From Trichoplusia ni (Eukaryota; Arthropoda; Insecta; Lepidoptera; Noctuidae): DNA of 64,000 nt. A model generated the notes under the pieces. The model was not told the DNA's origin. It did not search any database and worked only from the letters and a program-made list of their open reading frames with translations. Within the stretch, counting starts at the first letter, position 1, and every line of letters begins with the position of its first letter. Shown here piece by piece: positions 47,801 through 60,473 of the stretch. The stretch lies in NCBI RefSeq assembly GCF_003590095.1, contig NC_039493.1, positions 5,704,001 through 5,768,000 on the forward strand, read 5' to 3'. The translations under genes and the position numbers were made by a program.

Positions 47801-48108
47801 TCCTCCATTTTTTTGTGTACATAAATGGTAAATAAATAAATATAGGTACTATCTCAATTTGGCAAACTTTTGTTATCTGTCAGAATAAAATGCACTACTA
47901 CCTACTTACCTAAGTAGTATGAGGTCACAGTAGTTGTGATGAGGGCGTTTTATTCTTAGGGGCTTCGTTTGAGACTCTTAGTTACCGTAGGCATGGACTT
48001 GCAGTCAGTGAGTGATGGGTAGCACATCGCCACTCGTCAGACCAGGACCAATCCTATGTTGGGAGGTGTGCTTGTGTTCGGACGCGGGCCTCAAAGAAAT
48101 GATAGCAA

Positions 48109-48141
48109 GCTTTGTGGAGACCATTAGGGTCTCCACAAAGC
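48109..48141. repeat. 14-bp inverted repeat
   Basis: gctttgtggagacc at 48109-48122 and its exact complement at 48128-48141 with a five-base loop, inside an unrecognised repeat-like block (about 47930-48300). Confidence 0.75.
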
Positions 48142-49311
48142 CTGCAAACAACAGGATTTTCCGAAAGGATAACCGTGGCTCCAGTAAACAAAGGCAAAGA
48201 AAGGGACATGGGTGGGTTTTACGTTTTAGTTAGTTAAAGGCTAACCTACCTCTTTGGGTTGATCACAAGGAAATGTCCCTTCCACTCATCCAAAAGCGAG
48301 TTTCCTGTTTTCTAGGTGGTTCTTTGACATGTTTTGTCAGATTAGTTTTACTCATTTACGCAATTTAAAGTTACATGAAAGGCTCTAATTGCGCTGTCAA
48401 CAAACTGGTACTAGGTAATATAAATTTGTCACGATTCGAACCATCGGTTGCAAACATAATAACAATCAATTAATTGATTTCTTTATGAAGATACTCCAGT
48501 TAAGTAGATAATAGATACCTACTTATTTATATCTTATCTTTCCATCAGATGGTAAATTTACAGAACATACGTATACGTTAATTATGCATTCGCTAGGTAC
48601 AGGAAAAATATGTAAAAAATACTCATTTCCTTTTTAATGATTTCATTTAATTGACTTGAGTAGATAAAATGTTAGCATCCTTATCCAAGCTAGATCGAAT
48701 CGAAATTACATTATTGAATTATCACATTTTTAAGTTCGACCGACAAAGTTTTCTTAACTGTTGTTGTGTATGTCAAGGTCCTGAACCTTGTTCAAACCGA
48801 GATTCTGAGGTTCAGGGTCAAACCAAGTTGGTTGCTAGCTCTCGAAATCTCTCGAGTGTCTCTGTCCCACTGGCAGTGTTATGAGCTGAGCAAACAATGG
48901 TTTAATTTCAACTTTCATCTTCTGCAGCTACTACTTCTCAAACTATGTAGCACATTTTGTTTTTACGATCTTAGTTTTACTTGGCTGGGTCTAAATCCAA
49001 TACAACCGACATTATTAGCAAACTAATCCTGGATAAATTTGGGGAGACCCTTGCCCAGCAGTGTCCCGGGGTTTATACAAACATTGAAGTCACATCTCTC
49101 ACGCTCTGTCGGTTTGGTGTGGTGATATTAACCAGTCGGCTATGCGAGTGCTCGATTGATAGTGCAGTACTTCTTGTTTACATTATTTAATAATGATGTG
49201 AACAAGAGGTAAATTAAAATACAACAAATGTATGAAGGTAGTCATAGCTTATAAACTACGTTGTAAAATATTGCTTGCATAACGTAAAAATTAACTACTT
49301 AGGTATATATC

Positions 49312-49554
49312 TAGCTGTTGCCCGCGACTTCGTCCGCGTGATTAGAAGATATAAGTTATGATTTAACCTGCCCTGTTTTTCCACATTTTCCATTGTATCT
49401 TCGTTCCTATAAGTCGCAGCGTGATGGCATATACTCTAAAACCTTCCTCGATGAATGGTCTATTCAAAACAAAAATATTTTTTAATCAGTAGTTCCTGAG
49501 ATTAGCTCGTTCAAACAAACAAACAAACTCTTTAGTTTTATATATTAGTATAGA
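49312..49554 (+). repeat. AGCTGTTGCCCGCGAC dispersed repeat
   Basis: Same element as at 17592, with an internal loss in the 'caatttggaccagtagttcc' part and a tail 'tatattagtatagat'. Confidence 0.75.
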
Positions 49555-49599
49555 TTAACAAGATGTGATTACCATTGTGACTTTGAATTTAAACAAAGT

Positions 49600-52500
49600 A
49601 AAAATAAGTTTGATAGTTGCAAGGCCTTGTATAGAGGCGTTTGGGATCAGGTCTCCTCGCCATAGATTCCGGAAATATCCGAATGCTTCGGAAAAGTAGT
49701 CCGATCTAATTTGATGGGAACGAACTCGGGCCACCGAGTTCTATCCGATTCGAAGTTCTATCCTGGCGCGTACGTCAAAAGACACTAACGAAATTTTCAT
49801 CTTAATAATGTTATCAGTTGTCTACAAGCTTTGCTTAGTTTCAGACTAGATGGCGTTGTGTGAGAGTTGTGGAATATTCATTTATTTACTATGTATGGAT
49901 TGCCGGGCTTGAATACATAAGTAAAAGCTGCAACAGGTTATGGTACTTTACAGCGTTTGTCCACCGCGGCGGATATAAGGTAACGACAATAAGTATGCGT
50001 TACATGCGTGGAATAGCTGCTTGTCGCTAATGTCGTCACTCGACTATTAGCGCCGTATCATCTTGAAGTCGTAGTCGACTGCGGTGGACAAACGCTTATC
50101 GACGCTAGAGAGATACCTAAAGGTAGAGAGAGAGCTAAAGTAATAAATATTCATATTACATTTAAATTAGGTTGTTCACTTAAGGAACCTATACTATCTA
50201 AATGCGACATAGGATTACACAAATAATCTAACCGAATCACCTACCTAATGCGGGTCGATATGATTTTGTAAGTTGATATATAATATTTATTTATTTTATA
50301 CAAGTTTTTTTTTAGATTAAGAAAAGACAAGTTCCTAACCAAAAGAAGGCGTTGCGCAGAGTTCTCTTAATAGCATGTTCCCTAAAAGGCGACTCTGTCA
50401 TACTATCTTGCAATATAAATGACCATTTACACTTTTAGTACCACCGGTCAAATAAGTACCGAAAAAACATTTGCTTTGTAATCGAGTACGCGGAGCGCGA
50501 GAGGTTGAGTCTTTGTCTAAAACGCTTTCGTTGATTTGTCGCTTCATTCACCACCTCTTCAAGCCTGCGATATCTACCAAGGGTACGCATCAAGGGCTTT
50601 AACACGCTATTGGGAGCTAACCGAAAAACCAGCTATGCTTCAACGGATCGATTAAAATACACACTATTGAATTGTAGGTCGATAAAATATGTAGTAGTTT
50701 AAGTTTCGTGCAGGTTTCGTGAGGACACTTTATAATCTATACCTATATTAAAAGGCTGAAGAGATTATTTGTTTTTTTACTTGAACGGGGTAATCTGTGG
50801 GGCTGCTGGTCTTAGAAAAACTCTTGTCGGGGTCAGTGTCAGATGATTGATTTATCGCGGATGACGTAGCACGGCGGTTCAGGTTTAGTCAGTAAGAGTC
50901 TGACACTATCCATTTCCTCCCCCGAGGGTGTCCATGAGGATTCCCCCGCCTTACCAAAAAAAGGGGCACAATTTCGTTAATACCAATAGACAAAAGTAGC
51001 AATGAGAAGTGCTACAAAGACGAGGAGAAATTATCACTTTTGCGCTTGTGCTGCGTCAACTGTTCAAGTATCAAAAAACCATGTATGACGGAATTCTTTT
51101 AAAGAGTTAGAATAATAATTTTACAACGATTTAGGCACTTACTCGTATATTACAGAGTAAGTTAAACAATAAAAAAAAACTAAATGATTTCAAAGTAATA
51201 TTTTCAAGACTTACAGAAAAAAAACCTAGTTCAATCGGTAAACGCAATCATTTAACACAATTTGTATTAAATTGCATAAAATTGATCAAACCGCCATAAA
51301 ATTAAACTAAATGTAAAACATTTAACAGTCGTTGACTTTATATTATGTACTACTGATACTACAGTTATTGTTTCATGTACAGGCTGTTTTGTTTTTTCGA
51401 TTATTTAAAAAATACAGTTTGTTTTTTTTTTCATTCAAATTAGGCAAATATTAATTTTCTTTACACATCGAACCTAAAATCATCATTTTTAAATTAGGCT
51501 ACTCAAACAAGCATTTTTTTTAATGTCAGCATAATGGAATACACAGCTTCGCCTATCTTTCTTTTCGACAGTTCAAATTAAACAGGACTATTTTTTAAGA
51601 CTGGTTTACAAACTCTTTTTGAACTTGCAAACTACTTACTTACTTGTTATCTAATTAGTAATTACATTGGGTACGTTAGTTTGTATGTTTGTTACATAAT
51701 ATTGTTTAAATTGAGATAATCCTATATTTACCTACTTTAATGTGTTTTAGTGGGTGTGTGGTTCACAGTGTGTTTAAAATCAGGCGCCTGTCAAAAAATA
51801 TAATTTAATGGACATGTACAATTGACAATTATATTTAAACCTAAGGCAAGCGACTTAATTTCGCAGTGCTCCGATTTCAGTTTCTACATTTCTATTGTTT
51901 ATAGATTAAGAGCTAGAGTGAATAGGTGCATGAGAAAAGTGAGGGAGAGAGCGAATTCCATAAGTTATTAATTCAATTTCTTCCGTAAGTTATAAATCTA
52001 AAATGATGTAATGCAATAAAAAAGAAACACAAAAGTGTTTCGAATTTTATCGAAACAAATCCTCATTAAAAAGTCCGATAATTGTGCATACGGTAGGTAT
52101 AATTAATTGTTATCGTAAATATAAAATTTTCTTGTAAGATTTAAGTTTGCCATTCGCCAGCTGTAGCTACGTACTTTAATAACAAAAACGGTTTTTACTT
52201 AACAGAGTAACTTAAATGGAGTTTTCTGTCGCTTCATATCAATATGAATATCAATTTTGGAGCCGCGCAACTGGAGATATTAATATTAACGTTACAAATG
52301 TGTCTAACAAAAGCCTAATTGAAATAGTTTTTGTTTCTTATCACACAAGCCATACATTCGTAATTTTACGATAGGAATTTTTGTCACAATTTGAACTTAT
52401 TATATCATGGTCACCCCAACTCCGAATAAGGAAATACTAAGCTTAATAAAATATTAATAGGCTAATACGTGCATTTTTGTAACATCCTGTATAAGTTCTG

Positions 52501-52980
52501 TTTATTATTAGTGCAATGCCAACAGGCTATCTATTAGTGGTGCACATAGTTGCGGGACTCCGGCCGGGGTTCGTGATAACACTATAATGTATCATTATAT
52601 ATATTTCCACTGTTTAATTCACATCATTTTAATATTTCGGTAAGTGTTTATTGAATTTTAATTTGGCAACTTTAAGAATTGATCGGTTGCGCGGAAGTGA
52701 AGTGATAATGTTAATTTAAAGATGATTAATTAGATATAGCGGACAAGATGTTAATTTTATACTTATTGGGTAATCTGAGGCCGAAATATTTATTTTATTA
52801 ATTTTTTATTTTATTAGTTGTAGTAGATGTATATTTAGGTGATCTTTAGTAATAAACAAAGGTGTTTTCTGTTAGACTTATCTCTTCTGTGGCCCTGTAA
52901 CCTCTAATAGCTGGTAGGCCTCATACTAGATAATGTAGGTTACTAGGTACTACTGAACGTATTGTCCACTCTACTACTCT
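49600..52980. other. Gene-poor AT-rich stretch
   Basis: No gene recognised. A repeat-like GC-richer block at about 50770-50965 contains 'cagtaagagtctgacactat' and cctcccccgagggtgtcc, phrases common in moth repeats. A short ATG frame MLILYLL with donor at 52748-52769 is an alternative first exon for the downstream glycosidase. Confidence 0.4.
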
Positions 52981-53032
52981 ATACAAGCCCTGGCAGATAG
53001 CAAATTTTCGCAGCGATGCTGTCATACAATCG

Positions 53033-55044
53033 CACAGTGTGTTATGAGACCCATAATTTGGACATGATCGTTTTCGGGCAGAAACCGACAGTCAACATGA
53101 TTACAAAGGCAAGAGTAGAACTCCTGGGTGATAGTTTTGTTTAGTTTAGGAGATATTTCCTTTTAAAGTTTACGCTTTTTTTTGGCCGAAATTTAGAAAT
53201 ATAATTTTAATAAAAAAAGTATCATAGATACAGAAGATTGTGAAAAGCCTTTTGATAGAGCTATTAAAGCCCATTCACCAAAGGCTTTGGTAATGCTGTA
53301 CTACTTATGAACATGGAGATATTCATATTTAAAAAAAAAATACATTATTTTTTTTCTACGGAACCCTATTGTATAAGCATCTGATTTTTATATCATTTTG
53401 AAGCCCTTTGTATATACTTCTTACACAAAAATAATTACTTGCTTATCTCGTGGGATCTCAGAGATATTTAAGAATAAAAAATTTATTCAGGGTTGTCACA
53501 ATTATAAGCCGAAAACAAAAGCCGAAAATTCGAACTATTCTAAAAATATTATTTTTTATTTCCTGTTTAACTACCTATCTATGCCCATAGGTATATTACT
53601 ATATGGATTATATTAATTATTCTACACATTAAGCATAAGTCTCATAAGAGCAACAAATTTTCTCCAAAAAAAATCGAAAATACTATTTCGGTTAAAAAAA
53701 GTCTATTTCTTTAAATTATTTTTAGACTAGAATAGAATATCATTTTATTGGACGTAAAATTTTACATAACATATCATAATGTCATAATATTACTCTACCA
53801 CCGTTTCACAAAGGCCCCGTGATTAAGGAGGAAAGAAATGGCGAAAGAAACTCCTCGAGCATCTTTTCAACTCTTTGCATATATCTAGTACAATTTTACT
53901 TATATCTACTACAATTTTTTCGAGCATATCCATTTCATTTTTCCAACAGCCTTAGCTGAGGTGGATAAGAGGTTGGAAAATTAAATTGCTGTCAAATCAA
54001 AAGAAAATTCTCAGTTGCAGCACAAAGTCTAGATTTGTGCCAGGTTAGTGGCAATAAACTTAATTACAAGGGACTGATACAGTTCGTTACTTTTTTTGGA
54101 AGCACAGGTATCTATGTACTAATTTATTCTTCAAAGATATTATCTTCAGTAGAAAGAACAAGCATACTATCACGCTGCTGTTCTTCACTTTCCTCTTCTG
54201 TTACATCATGCTCTGTCAGCGCGGTATTCACTTGGAGGTCATCCACTGACACTGGTTTTAATAAACTTATAACAGTTGGCGGCAATGGTAGCCATTTTGG
54301 TCTTTTTTGTTTTTTTGGCTATAAATAATTGGATCCGATGACTCCAAAGCGCGATGGAAAAGGTCGCTCCTGTATGATATTTTCTATGCTTTTTATTGCC
54401 TATATTTAATTTAACTTCTTAACGTATTTTGCGAAAAAAATACCTTGGTTTATTTACCAAGATTAATTACGATTTTGTGAGAATGCCACATTTATTTTGG
54501 ATTTGATTGATAAGACAGATTAAGGGCCGAATTCATTTAATTTTTTTTGACAAAAAAGTTTTGTGATAGCCCTGAAGGCCGAAAATTTCAAATACAACAT
54601 AAAGATACATAACAGAGAGATCCCACGAGATAAGCAAGTAATTATTTTTGTGTAAGTAGTATATACAAAGGGCTTCAAAATGATATAAAAATCAGATGCT
54701 TATACAATAGGGTTCCGTAGAAAAAAAATAATGTATTTTTTTTGAAAAATATGAATATCTCCATGTTCATAAGTAGTACAGCATTACCAAAGCCTTTGGT
54801 GAATGGGCTTTAATAGCTCTATCAAAAGGCTTTTCACAATCTTCTGTATCTATGATACTTTTTTTACTAAAATTATATTTCTAAATTTCAGCCAAAAAAA
54901 AGCGTAAACTTTAAAAAGAAATATCTCCTAAACTAAACAAAACTATCACCCAGGAGTTCTACTCTTGCCTTTGTAATCATGTTGACTGTCGGTTTCTGCC
55001 CGAAAACGATCATGTCCAAATTATGGGTCCCATAACACACTGTG
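53033..55044. mobile_element. Foldback transposon, 427-nt inverted arms, Transib-like ends
   Basis: Left arm 53033-53459 and right arm 54617-55044 are near-identical reverse complements around a 1.16-kb centre. The outer ends are CACAGTGTGTTATG and its complement. Both flanks carry AATCG directly outside the ends, a 5-bp target duplication. Transib elements are known for 5-bp duplications and CAC(A/T)(A/G)TG-type ends, the heptamer shared with V(D)J recombination signals. No intact transposase is present; the centre holds a broken frame at 54124-54383. The superfamily call is inference. Confidence 0.8.
54124..54383 (-). pseudogene. Broken reading frame inside the foldback element
   Basis: On the minus strand, a frame runs from QERPFPSRFG through a stop at 54319-54321 into KRPKWLPLPPTVISLLKP and an acidic end finishing STEDNIFEE before a stop at 54124-54126. 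The protein-like composition suggests a coding relic, perhaps of a transposase. Not recognised. Confidence 0.3.
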
Positions 55045-56346
55045 AATCGCGCCGATTAATCTTTTTAAATTATAATGAAGCATTCATATACAAAATTAGG
55101 GTGATAATAAAAAAGTACCGAATAACCAAATGAAAAGCTAAATTCCGGACGCCTAGCAATCCTGGTAGCGCGTTGCAAGTAGCGATGGTACCGAAAGATT
55201 GCGAATGTATTATTTTTATTAACTGTGAAAATCAAATAAAAATAATATAAAATCAAAATCCATTTATCAAGACAGTCTACTTATTTTGAATGTCAAGTAT
55301 TCTTTCACATATACAGCTCCCCTTATCGCCCACCCTTCAAGACAGAACACCCTCAAAGGAGTCAAATTGTCTATGAAAATATACCAATGACATTATGATG
55401 CCAAAGGTATTGCGAATACCTGTTCTGCACCATTGAGTATAACAATTTAATTTTGTTGTTCATGTTATTTATATATTTCTTCTCGTCAATTGACGCATGA
55501 CTTTAAAGAATGCATGATATTGGTCAGTTAACTTTGCCTTATCAACATAATATATTTAATTGCGTAGATAGTATTGTGTTTGAAAATATTTACATCGAGA
55601 ACTTCATGTCTAAATTTTAGTTACTTTATTTTTATTTTACTGTTAAAATGTCATGAGCTTTGCGCTAAAAAGAAGCATATTCGCTGATCGGGGTTCGAAC
55701 CCGCTACACATCTGCACCATTTAATACTCAATACTCATTACTTTATTGCTTCCATAATGTAGTTACAGGTGGTACCTAATTTTAGGTACATTGATCAATT
55801 ATGACATTGCGTAAATTCTTGAAATATTTCTCCAAGATACGTACCTTATGACGTTTTTTTTATCAAACAATCTTGATAACATAGTAGTATTTATCTAAAT
55901 CGGATCCTTTTCATTAATAGCAATGATACAGTAAGATCAGATCTTTAACTACGACATAATGATTAGGTATATCCCAGACGTGATACGATAATGGACTTGG
56001 TCACGTGTCACGCGCATGACTGAAGCGTTACTAAAGGCTACTATTTGATTTCTGGATACCTAGAGAATATTGGGACTAAAGGTCAAGGTCAAAGCAAAAC
56101 TGAAGGGTCACAACACACTGGCTACCGGCCACAAGCACAAAAAGTCGAAGAATGAAAAGTCGAAGTCACAACATCCGTCGAAAAGGATTTCCCACAACTG
56201 GTACTTGGAGGGTGATTGAATATTAAGTTCCCGGGAGGAATAACATAGTGAATCTAATCCAATAATATAGGGCGCTAAACAAACGATGAAAGAATCATTC
56301 AAATTCGATCCACCCATTTAGACGTCGGTGGCTTATATATTACAGT

Positions 56347-56580
56347 ACTGGCCGTTTCCCGCGACTTTGTCCCCGTGGGTAGAAGATATAAGTTATGATT
56401 TAGGTATACCTGCCCGGTTTTTCACATTTTCCATTGTTTCTTAGCTCCTATTAATCGCAGCGTGATGGTTTATAGCCTAAAGCCTTCCTCGATGAATGGT
56501 CTATTCAACACAAAAATATTTTTTCAATTTGGACCAGTAGTTCCTGAGATTAACGCGTTCAAACAAACAATAGAAGTATA
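56347..56580 (+). repeat. AGCTGTTGCCCGCGAC dispersed repeat
   Basis: A diverged start (ggccgtttcccgcgac) and the full body through gcgttcaaacaaac and 'agaagtatagat'. It ends ~200 bases before the first certain exon of the glycosidase. Confidence 0.7.
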
Positions 56581-56784
56581 GATAAGTTCATCAAAAATGC
56601 GATATCATAGTTTTTTTTCACTCCCGCTCTAATGAATTTAATCCTTGGGTCGCGGTTGGTTTCGCAAAACTTCAAGTCACATACGCAAAGACACTCATAT
56701 TTTCTAAGTCCTCTGATCTTTTCATACAATGTGTAGTCCACTCAGAAGCTGTCTTTGTTTTCTGTTCCAGTGTACAAGCAACAG

Positions 56785-59700
56785 TAAAAGAACGCAATGA
56801 ATTGGATTCGAAGTTGTGTTTTCACAGTTCCTTCGCGTTCGGTGTAGCTACCGCCTCTTTCCAGATTGAAGGTGCCTGGAATGTATCAGGTTAGTTCAAA
56901 ATGTTATTATTATTGTGGCTGAAAGAATGGTCGAAGCATGTCAATATCGAGTCGTGTCTGTCTTTCTTCTAGTCCCCGTTTATCGTGTTTTAGTGAGTAT
57001 AACTTATTTTAGTCATTTTAGTTTTGAGTGCCTAATGTTTCAATCGAGTTTTTCTATATATATTTGTGGCAACAAATATTGGGTAGTAATAGATGATTAA
57101 GCTACATTCACATACATTTAAAATTTCTAGTTTCTACTACATGAGTTTCGATCTCAACAGGTAAAGGCGAGAGCATATGGGACAGGTATACTCACGAGCA
57201 CCCAGAGCGCGTCTTCGACCACAAGAACGCTGACGTGGCTGATGGGTCCTACTACAAGGTGAAGGAAGATGTCCAGCTACTCTCGCAGTTGGGAGTCAAC
57301 TTCTACCGGTTTTCAATCTCCTGGCCTCGGATACTGCCTGATGGGTTAAGCAAGTAGGTGTTATCTTACGCCCCAAACTGACAAAAAAAATAATGGAGAA
57401 TTTTCTCGTCTACAAAAAAGTCAAGCAGAAATGAATTGATCAACAAAAGAAGAGTGGTCTTTCATCATAACGCCAAAATGTCTATGACCACAAAATTGGT
57501 TGCTTGATTGGAAGTTTCGATCTCCCATCCGTATAATCTTGACCTTGTAGATTCAAATGTGCAACTAAAGTTCTCTCTGCAATGTTAGGTTAACTGTAAG
57601 CAATTGTTTTATCATTCTGAATCATAAAATTGTGTAATATACAGTTACTTTTATGTTATACATTTCATAATTCACAGTAATGTAAACGAAGACGGCATAC
57701 GGTACTACAAGGAGCTGATAGAGGAGTTACGTAAAAACAAGATCACTCCAGTGGCCACCATGTACCACTGGGACCTGCCTCAGAGCCTGCAAGAGCTTGG
57801 CGGTTGGACTAACCCTATTATAGCTGATTATTTTGTGGATTACGCACGTGTATGTACCTATTCAATTTATGTTCCTCGTTGTCATTAAATCCTAAATCGA
57901 TTAACTGTCATACCTACTATAAATTAATGTGCATTTTATTTATGGGTATTGTGATGAATGTAATCCCATCGAAGACAATTAGAACTCTCATTTAGCAAAG
58001 AGCGATAAGTATTGTATCATGTGCTATAATAACATATTGCCGAAAACTATGTGTAAATACAATGAGTGATTTGTTCATAGGTACTTTTAGATAACTTCGG
58101 AGACACTGTAAAGGTCTGGTTGACGTTCAACGAGCCTCTAACGTTTTGCGAGAATGGCTATGGAGGTGACGACGCTCCAGGCGGCAGGTCCAGCGGGTTC
58201 GAGGACTACATGTGTGGGCATAATGTGCTCAGAGCACACGGCATGGTCTACCGCATGTTTGACCAGAAATATCGGAAAATTACCAAAGGTGCCTATGAAT
58301 GTTTAGACTCAATATCAATCAGATTCACTAGATTAATGTACCATATTTTTATCAATTGCTATCTCAGCTAAGTAATTTAAGGAATTGTGTAAACACATTA
58401 ATAATGTACCTATTTGTATTAGGTGTCATGGGCATAACAAATGTCTTTCCGTGGATAGAGCCAGCGACGACGTCACGAGAAGACCAAAAGGCCGCTGATG
58501 CTGCCAGACAGTTCATGGTGAGTACTAACGAACTGTTCAAGCAGTTTCGGAGCTTCTGCATTGCATTATAAGATTACATGTTTTCAACATTCAGTTCATA
58601 GAGGGAAAGACGCTTTGTAAGTACTTGTCTATTTTTCAGTTCGGTTGGTACGCAAATCCAATCTTCTCGCAACAGGGCGACTATCCCCAAGTGATGAGGA
58701 AAGCGGTGGACGCCAACTCCAAACGCCAGGGCTTCCCTCGCTCCCGTCTACCGTACTTCACAGCCGAAGAAGTGGAAATGATTCGGGGATCCTTCGACTT
58801 CATGGGTCTGAACCATTACACCACTTACTTAGCAGCACCGGGCTCAGGGAAAATCAGTACTAAACCGTCATATCAAGATGATATAAACGCGATAATTACA
58901 CAAAAGGATGAGTGGCCCAAGTCTAATTCTACGTGGTTAAGGGTAAGAGCAACTATGATATATAAGCACAATGACCATATCTCTATTTTTACGACTCCCA
59001 AACTAAGATATTTGATCCTTATATCGCAGGGGTTTTTCAGGCATTCGATTTTCAGACAAATATTTGTCCCACGACTTAAACACGTAGCCACGAGCTCATT
59101 TAATGTAGATGCGTAAGATTAATGCTAAGATGACTGCGGATTAGTCCAGGAACGGTATTAAATGTATGATACGAAACGATACAACTCTCCCTCTTATGCA
59201 ACAGATCTTTGATGATTTTTCGGAATAAACCGGAGCTGCAAAGCCCTCAGTACCTAACTTCTTTGTTCCTTTCAGGTAGTGCCATGGGGCTTCAGGAGAT
59301 GTTTAAACTGGATTAAGAACGCCTACAACAACCCTAAGATCTTGATCACGGAGAATGGGGTGTCTTTTGAAGCCGGCCTTCACGATACCAAACGTGTGAA
59401 CTACATCGATGCGTATCTTCGGGCATTACATGCGGCCATCTATAAAGATGGTTGTCATGTTCTGGGGTATACCTACTGGAGCCTGATGGACAACTTTGAA
59501 TGGATGAGGGGCTACTCGTAAGTGGTATTTTCACTGTCTTTATTGGAAAATATGGATTTTGAAAGAAGAATTTAGTTGTGCTGCAGAGGGACGGAGTGAG
59601 GAAGTGAGTGAGGCTTCAGGATTTTATAGTTGAGAATTAATGAAGGCCCACATGGAGGTTCGCCTTGTATTCAAACATGAGTCATTTAATTAATAATGCT

Positions 59701-60473
59701 TATTCAGACCATGATAAATTCATATTAAATAAATACCATAACAACAGTTGTTGCCCTACGTCACAGACAGACTGCAGATATAGGAATTCTGATAACCATA
59801 AAAAGCGAGGATGTGCATCCGTTTACATCTAATAATAGTCAACGTGTGGCTAACCCTTGTGAATATACAGTGACGTAGTGTAAACCATGTGACTTTCATT
59901 TGTGTGTCACCAAATTAAATCTGTAACAATAATTAATCGATGTTAATCGCACGCACACATAGCGTCACGCGGACAGATGAGTTTCTTTTCAAATTAGGCT
60001 ACTAAGTAGCATTTCTGAACGTCAAAGAATCATATGAACAGCACTCCCTATCGTCCATCCTTCACTTCTCCCTTGGTGTTCTGGTTGTGAAGAAGAAACG
60101 GCACTACCAACTCCATCCATAGCATAGTACGCTGTCACTTTTTACCATACAATTCAATACAAAATTATTACATATACACATATGTAGATAAATTGATTAC
60201 CAAGGAAACGCAGAAGACAATATAGAAGGATGATTGTATATGACTAATATAACAAACTTAATAAACTTGAGACCAGGAACAGCAGTCAAAATATGAGTAA
60301 AAATTAAAAACATTTTTTTTTATTTCAGGGAACGGTTTGGCTTGTATCAGGTTGATTACGAGTCTCAGAACCTCACGAGAACGCCCCGTCTATCAGCTAA
60401 GTACTTCTCAAACGTGGCCAAGACCGGTTGCTTGCCTGACGACTATACTGACTACACTTATAATACTGACTAA
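56785..60473 (+). CDS. Family 1 glycoside hydrolase (beta-glucosidase-like), eight exons, first exon unresolved
   Basis: Retaining beta-glycosidase; in insects most are secreted gut enzymes, some are detoxifying or myrosinase-like. Exons are 56785-56889, 57161-57353, 57678-57849, 58081-58288, 58423-58517, 58640-58942, 59276-59517 and 60329-60473. Introns are GT-AG, the frame is continuous, and 487 residues are visible. Motifs in order: [16 protein letters not shown] at the start, [27 protein letters not shown] with the acid/base Glu at 58132-58134, [15 protein letters not shown] with the nucleophile Glu at 59351-59353, and [10 protein letters not shown]. Both catalytic Glu are present, so it should be active on O-glucosides. 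The start codon lies in an upstream exon. An alternative acceptor at 56771 would add VQAT, which resembles a signal cleavage site, but needs a phase-2 first exon that I did not find. See 44315-44360 for a candidate. Confidence 0.92.

Noticed and set aside
48012..48233. Plus-strand open frame of 73 codons
   Set aside because: It overlaps a block that looks like interspersed repeat and contains an inverted repeat; no protein family recognised.
53398..53616. Open frame overlapping the left arm of the foldback element
   Set aside because: It starts with TTG inside the non-coding arm and has no recognisable protein features.
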